Below, one piece after another: positions 23,387-34,281 of a DNA stretch of 64,000 bases (position 1 is its first letter; each line of letters opens with the position of its first letter). The DNA lies in the NCBI RefSeq assembly GCF_037975245.1, contig NC_092576.1:5480501-5544500 (forward strand), in the 5' to 3' direction. Made by a program: the position numbers and the translations under genes. The notes beneath the pieces are model-generated. The model saw only the letters and a list, made by a program, of their open reading frames with translations, searched no databases and was not told the DNA's origin. The stretch comes from Apostichopus japonicus (Eukaryota; Echinodermata; Holothuroidea; Aspidochirotida; Stichopodidae).

Positions 23387-23454
23387 TCGAGTGGCAAACA
23401 GGTGATGTATCTGCAGGAATACTGCATTTGAATTACGATACTGAACAGTGGGAG
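23387..23454 (+). CDS. Unit B tail exon (68 bp)
   Basis: Strong acceptor TCTCTTTCAG and donor GAG/GTATGT; phase 1 to 0. Encodes EWQTGDVSAGILHLNYDT and then EQWE. The same splice sites and length occur in unit C (54778-54845). No known domain. Confidence 0.65.
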
Positions 23455-23664
23455 GTATGTCATGGTAACATATTTTATATGAAGATATCATTTTATATAG
23501 ACTTATTTACAAATATACCTTTACATAGTAAAAGAACTAACATAGTCAAATTCATATGGGTTTCGTCTTAATAACACCCATCAAGTTCTTGCTAAGGTCT
23601 TCTTACATACAAATCAAGGGAAGTAATGTTTACTTATCATTTTGTATTTTGTTTATTCACACAG

Positions 23665-23709
23665 AATACTACAGACGGTCCTCTGAACGCTTATGTTTAT
23701 ACAATGCTT
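23665..23709 (+). CDS. Unit B tail exon (45 bp)
   Basis: Acceptor TTCACACAG, donor CTT/GTAAGT, phase 0 to 0. Encodes NTTDGPLNAYVYTML; unit C has NNILGPLNENLYYML. Two Tyr residues are candidate phosphosites. Confidence 0.65.
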
Positions 23710-23739
23710 GTAAGTATGCATAACTTTTTTTCTTTTCTT

Positions 23740-24085
23740 TTTAAATATTATTTTGTGTAGGTGCGCCCCAGGGCTGTGTCCTCTCCCCTGGCTTTTTTCC
23801 CTGCATACCAGCGACTGTAAGAGTATGACCAGTGGTTACAGCGTCATCAAATATGCGGATGATATTGTCATTACTGGTTACCTGTCAGATGACATTGACT
23901 CATACGCCACCACGATTGCAAGGTTTACCCAGTGGTGCGATGATCATTTGTTACAACTCAATGTATCCAAAACTAAGGAGCTGATTATAGATTTCCGTCG
24001 CAAGCCAGTAACTCACGCTCCCATCTATGTTCATGGGGAACAGGGGCGGAGCTTACTCCAAACGGTAGTCTTAAATACTGAAAAG
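23740..24085 (+). mobile_element. L2/CR1-type reverse transcriptase fragment
   Basis: The segment starts with GAPQGCVLSP-type coding (GTGCGCCCCAGGGCTGTGTC) in one frame, then in another frame gives YADDIVITGYL, with the catalytic Asp pair, and LNVSKTKELIIDFRR. It is a short internal slice of the RT palm. It is inserted in the unit B intron after the 45-bp exon and absent from unit C. Confidence 0.8.
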
Positions 24086-24975
24086 ACCTAAATGGGTGTT
24101 GATCGTAACATATTTTCTGGAATCGGGATCTAAAACTATTTGCAAGTATGCATTTGACGAGTCTAGTTTTGAGAACTTTCGATCACCCTGCAGCTGTGCA
24201 AATAACTCGTCGGGATGGGGCAAAGGATATTCTTGTTGGTGCATTACTGGGTTAATTGTGACCTTGTAGTCCCCGCAAACCCGGATATTACCATTCCCTT
24301 TTCTCACTGGGACAAATGGGGCGGCCCAATCAGAAAAATCAACTTTTTCTAGCACAACCTCCTTCACTCGTCTATTTAGCTCTTCTGATACCTTATCCTT
24401 GATAGCTAGAGGCATTGGCCTTGGTTTGTAAAATTTAGGCGTTGCATCAGGTTTTATCCTAAGTTTCGCTTGGATGCCTTTGACTGTACCCAATTTCTTA
24501 TTAAGTACGTTACTACCAGACAATATCTCATTGACTTTGTCTGTTGGTGAAAAATACACACGATTAATTTCTTGCCAATTTAAAGGCAAGTGTTCCAACC
24601 AATTTCGATCCAAAAGGACGGGGCAATTCCCTTCAATGACAAACAATGGCAATGTTTTTTCAATTCCATTATACTTAACTTTAACGCTACATTTTCCTTT
24701 TACAGGTATCTTCTCTCTTGTAAATGTTTTCAAAACTGCCTTTGTAGGTTTAATGTAAACCTTAGGCGACAGTGCCTTAACAAACAGATCGTTTGGATTA
24801 GGGAAACACCAGCCCCCGTTTCTAATTCCATAGTTATCTTTTGGTTTTCAATTTCAACTTGAACTTCAATTGGTTTGCTTGACGCAATTAACTTTACATA
24901 GTAAACTGTGACGTCTTCGTCACCACTCTCTTCACCACTACTACTAGAATCATATTCAGGGGTTTGATTTACCTC
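24085..24975 (-). mobile_element. Antisense Ty3/Gypsy protease-RT fragment
   Basis: Minus-strand frames encode KITMELETGAGVSLI (aspartic protease active-site region, near 24820). Then comes LPLFVIEGNCPVLLDRNWLE, and the RT start (KPRPMPLAIKDKV, FSDWAAPFVPVRKGNGNIRV, FSKLDSSNAYLQI). This is a different Gypsy lineage from the full element at 11435. It is truncated at both ends and lies in the same unit B intron. Confidence 0.85.
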
Positions 24976-25239
24976 CTTAATTCTCGAACTATATGTTTAC
25001 TCTTTTTATTTGTCCTATGCTTAGAATTACGTTTGCTTGCCTACAACTTATGCTAACTGTATACTAAGTTAGAAATGAACAGGGGAATGGATATTTAAGA
25101 AACAGGATAATGTTTGCATTTCTAAAACAAAGAGCGATTAATTCCCATTATATTAATTGTATAACCATTGTACAATTAAGCAGTTATTGGTGTATCATAT
25201 TATTTTAAATTTGTATATTTAACTTAGTGACAATATTAA

Positions 25240-26043
25240 AGCAGCATTTTGCGTTGGGTCGCTTTTTTCCACCTTTTTAACATGTGCATCGATTTTTTTA
25301 CATGTATCAATCATAAACCAGCAAACTAAGATACCATCCAAGTTTCACCCTGCCAAGAGCGTTAATTAGCGAGTAATTAACGATTTATATCGATAACGAG
25401 TAAAAGTGTCCTCGACAAAGTTTTCATATCTCCAAATCCACTAGTTTGAATTCCACCAATCAGTGAATAGTATGTTTATTCATGAGCGTTTTGCGTTTGG
25501 TCGCCGTTTTCTACTTTTTTGACATGTCCATTGACTTTTTTTACATACATCAAATCACAAAACAGCAAATTAAGATATTGGCCAAGTTTTTCCCTGCCAA
25601 AACGTTAATTGGCGAGTATTCCACATACAAAATTAAATCGCATTCAGTTCCCAAACCCACTAGTTTGAATTCAACCAATCAGAGATGCAGGTTTAGTTAT
25701 GAGTCGTTGCTAAAAATAGATTCAAGACTTTGCGTTGGGAGTTGTTATGCAACTCCCTGGTACAACTGCCATATAGACTGTACACAAATCAAGCGTGGTG
25801 TTATATTACGTATCTGTCCATGACGTTGGTAGTGTTTAAATATTCATATTATGGGCGAGGTTTATTGGGTTCCCAACGGAAAATATCTTGGAGAACAACA
25901 AAGTTGAAAGTTGCAATTTTTTCGACTTTTATGCCACCATTTGAAGTAAAATATAAATGGAAATGCTAGTTATGTATGTCGTTATGGCATAGTGGAGTCA
26001 ATGAGGTTGAGAAATATCATAGTCGAGGACGCAAAATGCTGCT
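25240..26043. mobile_element. TTAA-flanked MITE (piggyBac-like)
   Basis: 804 bp bounded by 15-bp perfect inverted repeats AGCAGCATTTTGCGT and flanked by TTAA on both sides (25236-25239, 26044-26047). TTAA duplication is the mark of piggyBac-type insertion; a TA duplication (mariner type) cannot be fully excluded because TA lies inside TTAA. The interior has a subrepeat: a segment starting at the left end (GCATTTTGCGTTGGGTCGC) recurs from about 25485. No transposase frame. Absent from unit C. Confidence 0.75.
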
Positions 26044-26078
26044 TTAAACTGTCGGCTGTTTCACATCTTGTCTTTCAG

Positions 26079-26093
26079 TTAAAGAAGTTTGAG
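26079..26093 (+). CDS. Unit B possible microexon (15 bp)
   Basis: TTGTCTTTCAG/TTAAAGAAGTTTGAG/GTACGT: a strong acceptor and donor frame five codons (LKKFE) in phase 0, matching its neighbours. Unit C lacks this piece (about 115 bases missing there), so conservation cannot be used as support. Confidence 0.4.
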
Positions 26094-26500
26094 GTACGTC
26101 TTTTTGTTTGCCATACTGTAATAACTCTCCACATTACCATGATTTCCTATCTTATAGACATCTTCTCTACAATCAAAGCCAAACTGGTGGTTTGAGATTG
26201 ATAATGAATAATTTATTACCTCTTGCAGAATTAATTATGAACAAACCCAAAGTATAGAGAACCCTTATATATAAACACATTACGTTTTAAGTTCTGTATT
26301 ACACTTTTATGTGATTGTCGTTGGCAAATATATAGAAATTAGCTTCTTCACAAGAACAAACTGTAATCAAGTAAATAAATACACAGAATAAGGTCGTTTC
26401 AAATTTAAGTAGAAAATATTTCTGTATATATAATATGTATATATAATATATAATATGTGCGTGATAATATTGAACTACGTGTCTTACACTTGTATTACAG

Positions 26501-26524
26501 AAAGAGAAGGCAAATGAAGAAGTG
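26501..26524 (+). CDS. Unit B tail microexon (24 bp)
   Basis: Acceptor TTGTATTACAG, donor GTG/GTAAGT, phase 0. Encodes KEKANEEV; unit C (56068-56091) has KERAKEEV with the same borders. Confidence 0.65.
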
Positions 26525-27427
26525 GTAAGTAAACTGGTAAATTTAGTATCCCATTATAAGAGGAAATTAACCATGTACTTTTCATCAGATTAATTTATCA
26601 AATTATTCTACGAGCAGGCAAGGATTATATAGATATTGTGGTAAATTTGGTAAAATATTAAAGAAAACATTGTACTTACGAGTAAAATGTAAGGATTTGT
26701 ATGTGTTTATACAATTATGTGACCCATAACATTTGGGTAGGACAAGATTTGGGTTTTTAGTGTATATCATCAATCAATACACGCTTTCCGCTCTCCCGCT
26801 TTTTCTTTCCCTAAAATCTCATTAGTTTAGGACAACTATTTACCTTGAGGACCCCAGTGACGGCAGGGCCTGGTGAGGTTGTCTGGTCGTGGGCTTAAAT
26901 CTCCATCCCACTTTTTGGTCTGTACTAAAACCTGTATTTGACCAACCAAAACATAGAGCAAAAATAATCTTCATAAACTAAAAACAACTGAAGTCGATGT
27001 TTTGAGATTAAATGACGTCAGGTTGAGGAAATGGTTGAAAGTTTGAGGTATAGTAGTCGAAGGTTAGAGAATATAGAAATATAGAAAAAAGGAAGAATGA
27101 AAAGTTGAAATTGTTAAATAACATCATATCTTATTCTATCGGATGTAATCAACCAAAAGGTAAAAAAAATCAAAGCAATCAAAATTTTGAGATAAGAAAC
27201 TAAATTTAGGTATTACAACTTAGAGAAGAAAGTGGAATTTACATGAACATAAGCGAGGTTAACCGGGTGAACAGTCCGAAAATTTCGAGATATTGTTGAA
27301 GTTTACCATCTGCATTTGCTTAACCTTGTGTTTGCTACATAAAACATGCTACGTTTTCTTCTTGCTGATCAGATTTCATATATTAATGTTGTATGTGATA
27401 ATATTCTTATCCATTTGTTGCTTTCAG

Positions 27428-27444
27428 ACCGAACAAACGGAAGG
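27428..27444 (+). CDS. Unit B tail microexon (17 bp)
   Basis: Acceptor TTGCTTTCAG, donor AAGG/GTAAGT, phase 0 to 2. Encodes TEQTE plus two bases. Conserved in unit C (57721-57737, TDQME). Confidence 0.65.
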
Positions 27445-27589
27445 GTAAGTCTTTATACTGCGATCCCTTATCTGAACTGATAAATCATGTTCTAAATTCA
27501 GAGGTAACAAAATAATATACTATGTGCTGTAAAAATTCCAGCAATTGCAAGTATACCTCAATACAACTGGCGTCCTATGTGTCTGTTGT

Positions 27590-28260
27590 GTTGAATCACT
27601 AAGCTAATGTACAATTGTCGTCCTCTGTGTACAATGAGTAAGCTACAGTACTAATGACGTCATATGTGCACAGTCAATAAGCTGCGGTACTCATGTCGTC
27701 ATATGTGCACAGTCAATAAGCTACAGTACTAATGCCGTTATATGTGCACAGTCAATAAACTGCAGTACTAATGTCGTCATATGTGCACAGTCAATAAGCT
27801 ACAGTACTAATGTCGTTATATGTGCACAGTCAATAAGCTGCAGTACTCGTGTCGTCATATGTGCGCAGTCAATAAGCTACAGTACTCATGTCGTCATATG
27901 TGCACAGTCAATAAGCTACAGTACTAATGTCGTCATATGTGCACAGTCAATAAGCTGCAGTACTTATGTCGTCATATGTGCACAGTCAATAAGCTGCAGT
28001 ACTTATGTCATCATATGTGCACAGTCAATAAGCTACATTATACTAACGTCTTCCTTTGTGTACAATTACTAGGCTACATTACTAATGTCTTACTTTTTGC
28101 ACAGTCAATAAGCTACAGTACTAATGTCTTACTTTGTGTACAATCACTAAGCACCAGTAAAAATGTCTTACTTTGTGTACAAGCCCTAAGGTACATTACA
28201 AATGTCTTCATTTGTGTACAATAAGTAAACTGCACTACACATGTCGTCATTTGCCTTCCT
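27590..28260. repeat. 39-bp minisatellite in last intron of unit B
   Basis: Roughly 15 or more imperfect copies of a 39-bp unit containing GTGCACAGTCAATAAGCT and TACTAATGTCGTCATAT. The period is exact between 27671 and 27710. Because 39 is a multiple of 3, an open frame of 13-residue repeats appears (27937-28224); I do not regard it as a gene. Unit C has only about three degraded units at 57830-57990. Confidence 0.9.
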
Positions 28261-28392
28261 TTGTTCACACTCACTAAGCTTATGTACAATGTGTAGAGTT
28301 ATTACTAATCACTGAGATAAGATACAATGTTTTAATGAGTATGGAAATTCTGCTTGTATTTATTCATATATTTTATCATTTCAATTAATTAG

Positions 28393-28450
28393 AGCAAAGC
28401 TTCTGGAAGACTCGGATCATAAACAATCGCATTTCGATGTGATAGTTTGA
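28393..28450 (+). CDS. Unit B terminal coding exon
   Basis: Acceptor TTCAATTAATTAG; phase 2 entry. Encodes AKLLEDSDHKQS and ends at TGA 28448-28450. Unit C has the same ending with a few substitutions (58125-58182, TGA 58180-58182), which supports the stop. AATAAA occurs near 28573 as a possible poly(A) signal. Confidence 0.7.
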
Positions 28451-28889
28451 AATTTGAAAGGCAGGTGGACGACGTCCGTATGATGCAACTGAATCATCCC
28501 TCGTTTTAACAGAAAGGACTAAGAAAGATAAAGAAGAATGCAGCTTTGCTCGTAAACACACAGGGATTCTTCAATAAATTTAATACCCCATAATGAGTAC
28601 AAAGATGCTATTGTTTTTGAGAATATCAAGGGTCATTTGAGGTCACTGGAGTTCAAAATGTGTAATCATAATAAACACAATATCTCAAGAGGGGAATCTC
28701 GAACAGATCTCATACTTTGCATGTGGATGTATCACATTGAGTAGAAGGTGCCTATTATTTTCTGAGGAGATGAAATGTTAATTTGGTTCACCAAAGGTCA
28801 AAGTTTGAAATAAAAACTTGGTTTGAGGACCGATGTGAATCTACGCGAAGGTGACGGCGTGTGTGTATAACACCTCATACGAATTGTCT

Positions 28890-29060
28890 GTGTTTCAATT
28901 TATAATATGCATACTACGTTTGGAACTATTTACTTAATTCTTAGCATTTTTTTTTTAAAGAATTTTTATTACTACGTTTAGGGTTCTATTTTTTATCGTT
29001 TAGTATTGGGTGTTTATTAATATCTGTTTTATGCTTTTACAATATTTTTTTAATGTACTA
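28890..29060 (+). mobile_element. L2/CR1-type 3' tail fragment
   Basis: Matches 435-560 (AATATGCATACTACGTTTGG onward). It replaces the 3' flank that unit C keeps, starting just after CACCTCAT, and is the same element end found before unit A's flank. Confidence 0.65.
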
Positions 29061-32000
29061 TAGTTCTCATACTTATTCATATTTAATTATTGTCTATTCT
29101 TTATTTTTTTTTGGGGGGGGGGGGGTTTAAAGTATTTGTTACATTAAAAAATCTAGTATTTTCGTCATACCATTCTTCTTGCAAATATAATGCTCAACAT
29201 TTAAATGGTCATGTCATTTTCAACAGATATTCACGTCTTATCCTACTGCCAATTAACTTATATACATTAAATTTTATATTCACGTCTATGCCTTAAAGGC
29301 AATGAGTACTTGTCATGGTAATCAAATAAAGGGAGAATGAAGTAATAAAAAGGTGTAGTCGTTTCGTCATATCATTTACTTGCAATTATAGTATTCAAAT
29401 GCTTACTGGAAATGTGGATTTAATAAAAAAGAAGAAAAAAACGTCCGAATAGTTTTAATTCCCTTTGCAAATATAACATTTGACATAGAGAATGAATAAT
29501 AGGATGGGAGATATCCATGAAATGAACCATTCCGTATGCAAATTTGAGTAACCTCAGACCACAATGTATAACATGCATAGAATCACTGAAAAGCAGAAAT
29601 GGAAGTGACTTCTTTCTCGTTGCAAACGGTTTAGAAAGGGCCGTATCGGTAAGTTTCATTTCAAGAAGAATGTACACCAAGTCTTAGGCTATGAAAAACA
29701 GATAATTGAAAGACTGAAACTTTTTAATATGCGCACAGCCATAAATAAGGCAATAGAAACTGTCGTCCAAAATAAATTTCACTTCCTATAGTTCTTCACA
29801 CCCGTGTAAATAATCAATTCGGAACAAGCCAAGCAAATATGTCTGAGAAAATATTACAAAAATAGTTTTGAACCTGTCATTATCAAAGTTATCCATTGTA
29901 GTAGGAATACAAGTAACATTAAAATTAAAGTGGAGAAAATGCTCGTGTGGATATAAAATGCTGTTACCTATAAAGTTCCTTTTTTCTGTGCATAACCCCA
30001 GATCTTATACATGGCTGTCGGTTTCAGTGACAAACCCCTTTTTCTAATTAAATTCTTAATTCTCCCATTGGCAGTACTATATAGATTTGGCCGCTATCTA
30101 AATCAGTCGAGGGAATGTTGTCATTTGAATCCACTTCCTCTCCACACCTTTAATATGCACGACACTGTTTATCAGTTACAAAATCAACTTTTCATTCCGC
30201 ACATTGAATTGAGGCTACTTTCTAAATCAGTTTAGGAAAGTAAGAATTTCTGCATGCAAACAGTTTTCGTGTCAATTACATCGAACGTTGAAATTAGTTG
30301 TTTAATGTAAGATATAGTTTCACTTTTTATTAGAGACGTACCACAAATGCCACAATTAGCCGAAGTTAATTGACTGTATAATTTCAGTTCACACTTTGCA
30401 ATATCATTATTGCTTGTTTTTTCCTGTCGATCTTTTAAACACAGAAGTTTCATTTTAAAAATATAAAAACAAATGAAAAATTGACTCTCTTCATATTTTG
30501 ATAAAAGGTATACTTTCACTTTTATAATATCGCTAATTCATTTTCTATCCAATACGACTGTCCAAAGATGTTAGGATCAATCGTTTTGTCTCGATATTTT
30601 CTTACTTCTCTGTCCTGTGGGACGAGGGAGCGATGTTCGCCTCGTAATCCAACTGGTAATTCATAAGTCTCGCACTGATCCATAATCAACATACTCTTGG
30701 TATATATAGTATGGGACTATAAATTATAAAGAAAAGCAAACTTTTGATTTATAGTTCAATTAAACTGATAAACAGATACCATTATATTGTCTTCCTTTTG
30801 TAATCATGGTCGGTTCTGCAGGATTTTGAAAATCTTGGGTGAAGTCGGGTGAAGTGGGGTGAGGAGCTCATATCGTTGAAGACAACATTAAATTAAAGGC
30901 TTAACATTATCAATTCTGGGGGCGTTAAAGCTTTCACTAGGTCTATAAGTACGTAAATATGTCTCTAACCAATGTTGTGTTAATACCTACTTTTCAATTC
31001 CGACCCGCAAATACCAACGACCCGAGAAAACGAATCTCGATAAGCGGTAAAAATCCGCCTCAGTTTGATGTTGCCATGGTGAAACGAGACAGTATTATAC
31101 TTAATTGAAGTAGCAGATTTTTAAACCATTTATTGCGTTTCATAAATTGTCCAACATTAACTAAGCATTTAACTAAGCAATGCTCCATTCATTTTCAGAG
31201 ACATCACCATTGCTTTCATAGGCAGAGTAATGTGACATCTGTAATCGTGCACCTGGCCTTTTGTTCTCTGAGCTGAGTTCCTGGTCTCAGGAAGTCATGT
31301 GACGCAACCCCGTACTGAATTAGTGCTTTCTCATGTTTGTGATTCATGCGCCACACATGTTAGGCAAGTAGGTTTATTTTTAATTTTGTTTTTATAAAAA
31401 AAACACTAATGCATGATCGGTAAGTTCAGTGCGAAAGTTTATATAAGTAAAATTTCTTCGTACCACATATAGTCTATAGTACATTAATGTATTTAAATGC
31501 CATAGCACGTAACATTATAATTAGAGGTTTAGGCTTATGTAACGTTGTTGTTGTTGTTGGTCTACTGTTAATTTTTGCAGTATTAATTGACATTGATCAA
31601 TTGCGCCGTGGACTTTGCAAAAATAATTTCGTACAAAATGTGTATTGTATAATAAACCTAACAGAAGTAAACTTCTCTTCATGTAGTGTGAACAACAAAA
31701 AGTTACAACTGAATATCACACTGCGGTTTTTAGCTAAGATATGACATTACTTTTAGTAACACCCGTGAATACCAGAAAGACATTAATGGCACATCTATTC
31801 GTAACGTTAGATAAGCAATGTCCATGATGATTGTAACAGAAGTGCGCATTTCGAATCATGAAACTATGCCCGTACCCATATTGAAATACAAATTTTAAGT
31901 GTGATGTTCGACGCACCTAACATTTTCCATTTCTCCACCTGTTTTAGGATTGGGATGTTAATATGTATTGTAAACTTTGCAGCGTGCGTTATAAGGAAAC

Positions 32001-32335
32001 GAACTTTGGAAATGTAGTTCAGGTGATGTTTTCCAACGTTTGTTTTCTGTTGTACTAATCGAAACTTGTTTGACCTACTCTGCTTTTAAATGATTCATGG
32101 AAAGGACAAATCACACAATTTTATTTGTTGTAAATACGGTTGTGATAGCTCTTCAGAAAACGCAACTAGCGTGAATAAAAATTCCGGGTTTATATAAATT
32201 ACTTTCCCTCAATTTACCATTTTTTAAGCAATAGTGAAAGTAACAAGGAAGAAAGCATCAGAACAGTAGAGTGTCACATAATTACCCGGCAGGATAATAA
32301 CTCACTAGACGCTGTGCTTACTTGACCTGAGGAAG
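29061..32335. other. No gene firmly seen
   Basis: AT-rich sequence. A T-run/G-run junction lies near 29101-29118. A hydrophobic frame at 31530-31620 (VVVVVGLLLIFAVLI, with GTT repeats) resembles a TM helix, but no splice signals in phase were identified. The exons upstream of the orphan tail at 33344 should lie here or have been lost; none could be recognised. Confidence 0.4.
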
Positions 32336-32339
32336 AAGT

Positions 32340-33240
32340 ACATTGTACAACGTAGCCAGATTTTCCTAGTGTGAAGTGTATTGCAGTTATAACTAATTAA
32401 ACACCAAGTGTATATACAGCGTGTGTTAGTATATTGTAGTTATATCTAATGAACTTCTAAGTGTATATGCTGTGTGTCATAGTGTATTTTAGTTATAACT
32501 AATTAAGCTAGGGAAATAGTGTGCGGTATAGTGTATTGTAGCTATAACTCAATTAACCTTGAAGTGTATGTGATGTGTGCTCTAGTGTGTTGTAGTTATA
32601 TCTTATGAACTACTTAGTGTATATGGTGTGTGTCATGGTGTATTGTAGTTATAACTAATTAACCATCTAGCGTATATAGTGTGCGGTATAGTGTACTGTA
32701 GCTTTAACTAACTTAATCTTCAAGTGTATATGATGTTTACTCTAGTGTATTGTAGCTATATCTAATGAACTACTAAGTGTATATGGTGTGTGTCATAGTT
32801 TATTGTAGTTATAACTAATTAACCATCTAGTGTATATAGTATGCGGTATAGTGTATTGCAGCTATAACTACCTTAATCTTCAAGTGTATATGATGTGTGC
32901 TCAATTGTATTGTAGTTATAACTAAGTAACCATCAAGTGTATATGATGTATGTTTTAATGCGTTTTAGTTATACCTAATTAGCCTTCAAGTGTATATGAT
33001 GTGTGTTCTTATGTATTGTAATTATAACTTACTGTGTGTTAGTGTATTGTTGTTATAACTAAGTAACCATCGAGTGTATATGATGTATGTTTTAGTGCAT
33101 TTTAGTTATACCTAATTAGCCTTCACTTGTATATGATGTGTTTTCTTATGTATTGTAATTATAACTTACTGTGTGTTAGTGTATTGTTGTTATAACTAAG
33201 TACCATAGAGTATATATGGTGTGTATTACAGTGTATTGCA
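32340..33240. repeat. 54-bp minisatellite, copy 1
   Basis: About 15 diverged units of 54 bp, each with TGTATTGTAGTTATAACTAA, TTAACC and AGTGTATAT.GTGTG. Spacing of 54 is seen between 32691 and 32745. It sits directly upstream of the tail exon at 33344. The same repeat occupies the matching intron of the type-2 gene at 36295-36640. Confidence 0.85.
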
Positions 33241-33343
33241 GAACAAAGAACGACGTTGGCACCATGACCAGGTTACCTCTGAAATCGCGTTCAGTTGCTT
33301 TTTCAGACGTGAAATGGATCATTCTATATTTTTTAATTGGCAG

Positions 33344-33575
33344 GAATAATTCACGATGCTCGAGCACAGACATTTCCACGATCATCAATGGAATACAATC
33401 ACAAGGTCCATCAGCTCAAAATGTTACAACTGAATATCCAAAGCGATCACAGAGCGGTATTTTTAGCGAAAATATGACAGTACCTAGTGACACTCATCGG
33501 TATCAAGAGATGGAACAGCCTAATGGAAACAGCGACACGAAGATAAACAAAGAGAATGTCAACTGTGTATATTAA
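33344..33575 (+). pseudogene. Orphan type-2 receptor cytoplasmic tail exon
   Basis: Acceptor TTAATTGGCAG; phase 2 entry as in the intact gene. It encodes RN(N/T)SRCSSTD, later HRYQEMEQPN, and ends NCVY with TAA 33573-33575. The partner exon (37377-37662) continues past this point with YKSLHHNQ and more, so this copy stops just before the ITIM-like motif. AATAAA overlaps the stop (33574-33579). The intron before it, including the minisatellite and CAGAACAAAGAACG(A/G)CGTTG, matches the intact gene. No TM or Ig exons for it were found, so it is either a relic or a tail whose other exons escaped me. Confidence 0.65.
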
Positions 33576-33962
33576 TAAACACGCAATGTATCTGCAACAT
33601 TATAGATCAAATGGACTTTTGTATAATCTACCCGTGTTCATATGTTTGCTTTCTGCTGTTTCGTTTGTGTCTGTATCCTTTAATGTCGAACGATTACGTT
33701 AAAGACGCTGAGCACCAATGATTGTCCAGCTATTTTATAAACATTCCATGTTGTAACCTACAGCCTTACTGTAGATGATAAACATTGTTACATGACTATG
33801 ACCGCCTGTAATATTAGAATTTATAATCCTTCAATAATTAGATCTGTGAAGGATCTAAAACTTAAGCATCATTTTATTTTGTCGATCCTAAAGGATTAGC
33901 AAAGCACTAACGATCGTTGATGGTTTACTGAAAGAGAGAACAGAAGCTGCTTGTGATTCAAT

Positions 33963-34281
33963 ATGGAGAGAATTTGGTTCACATTCTTATTGATTTTCTT
34001 CGTTTCTGGTTCACGTGGATCTAAAGACCCAATAGTTGTCAGACTTGTTGAAAGAGATTCTGTGATCTTGAAATGTAATGGATCTGCGACAAGAGGAAAC
34101 AAATGGTTGATTGACGATCGAGTCATCTTTGCAAATGAAATTAGTTTTGATTCTTTAGCGGGTGTTAGCTTATCGAATAACTACTCATTATCAATGTCAG
34201 ACGTTACATTCAATCACCAAGGATTGTATAAATGTAATCGTAACTATACCCATGTTGTGAGCTACCAAGTGACAACCGTAG
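33963..34281 (+). CDS. Type-2 receptor exon 1: signal peptide and first Ig domain
   Basis: The ATG at 33963 opens a clear signal peptide. The Ig domain has LKCNGS, NKWLID and GLYKCNRN, a variable-type spacing with several N-glycosylation sites. Donor TAG/GTAAGT. The start is preferred because the hydrophobic leader follows at once. Confidence 0.85.

Larger units (their letters stand above)
6075..28450 (+). pseudogene. Unit B: long Ig-TM-pseudokinase receptor gene, interrupted
   Basis: The gene spans at least eleven exon pieces that match unit C one for one: double Ig (6075), TM (9339), juxtamembrane (10935), kinase N-lobe-like (11237, continued at 20034), kinase C-lobe-like (21157, 21770), then small tail exons (23387, 23665, 26079, 26501, 27428) and a terminal exon ending at TGA 28448-28450. 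Most predicted joins keep reading phase. The 5' exons present in unit C (signal peptide, first Ig) are missing because homology starts at about 5803, next to a P-element remnant. A young Gypsy element splits the N-lobe-like exon, and a deletion just after the insertion shifts frame. It is best read as a pseudogene. If transcribed, it could still give short products. Confidence 0.7.

Noticed and set aside
27937-28224. 95-residue open frame of 13-residue repeats
   Set aside because: Produced by the 39-bp period being divisible by three; no counterpart in unit C.
27590-28260. Regular 39-bp repeat array resembling a CRISPR array
   Set aside because: Units are contiguous with no unique spacers, and the setting is a eukaryotic intron; it is a minisatellite.
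31487-31744. Hydrophobic Val/Leu frame as a TM exon of the orphan type-2 tail
   Set aside because: No splice sites in the right phase, and it does not resemble the TM exon of the intact sister gene.
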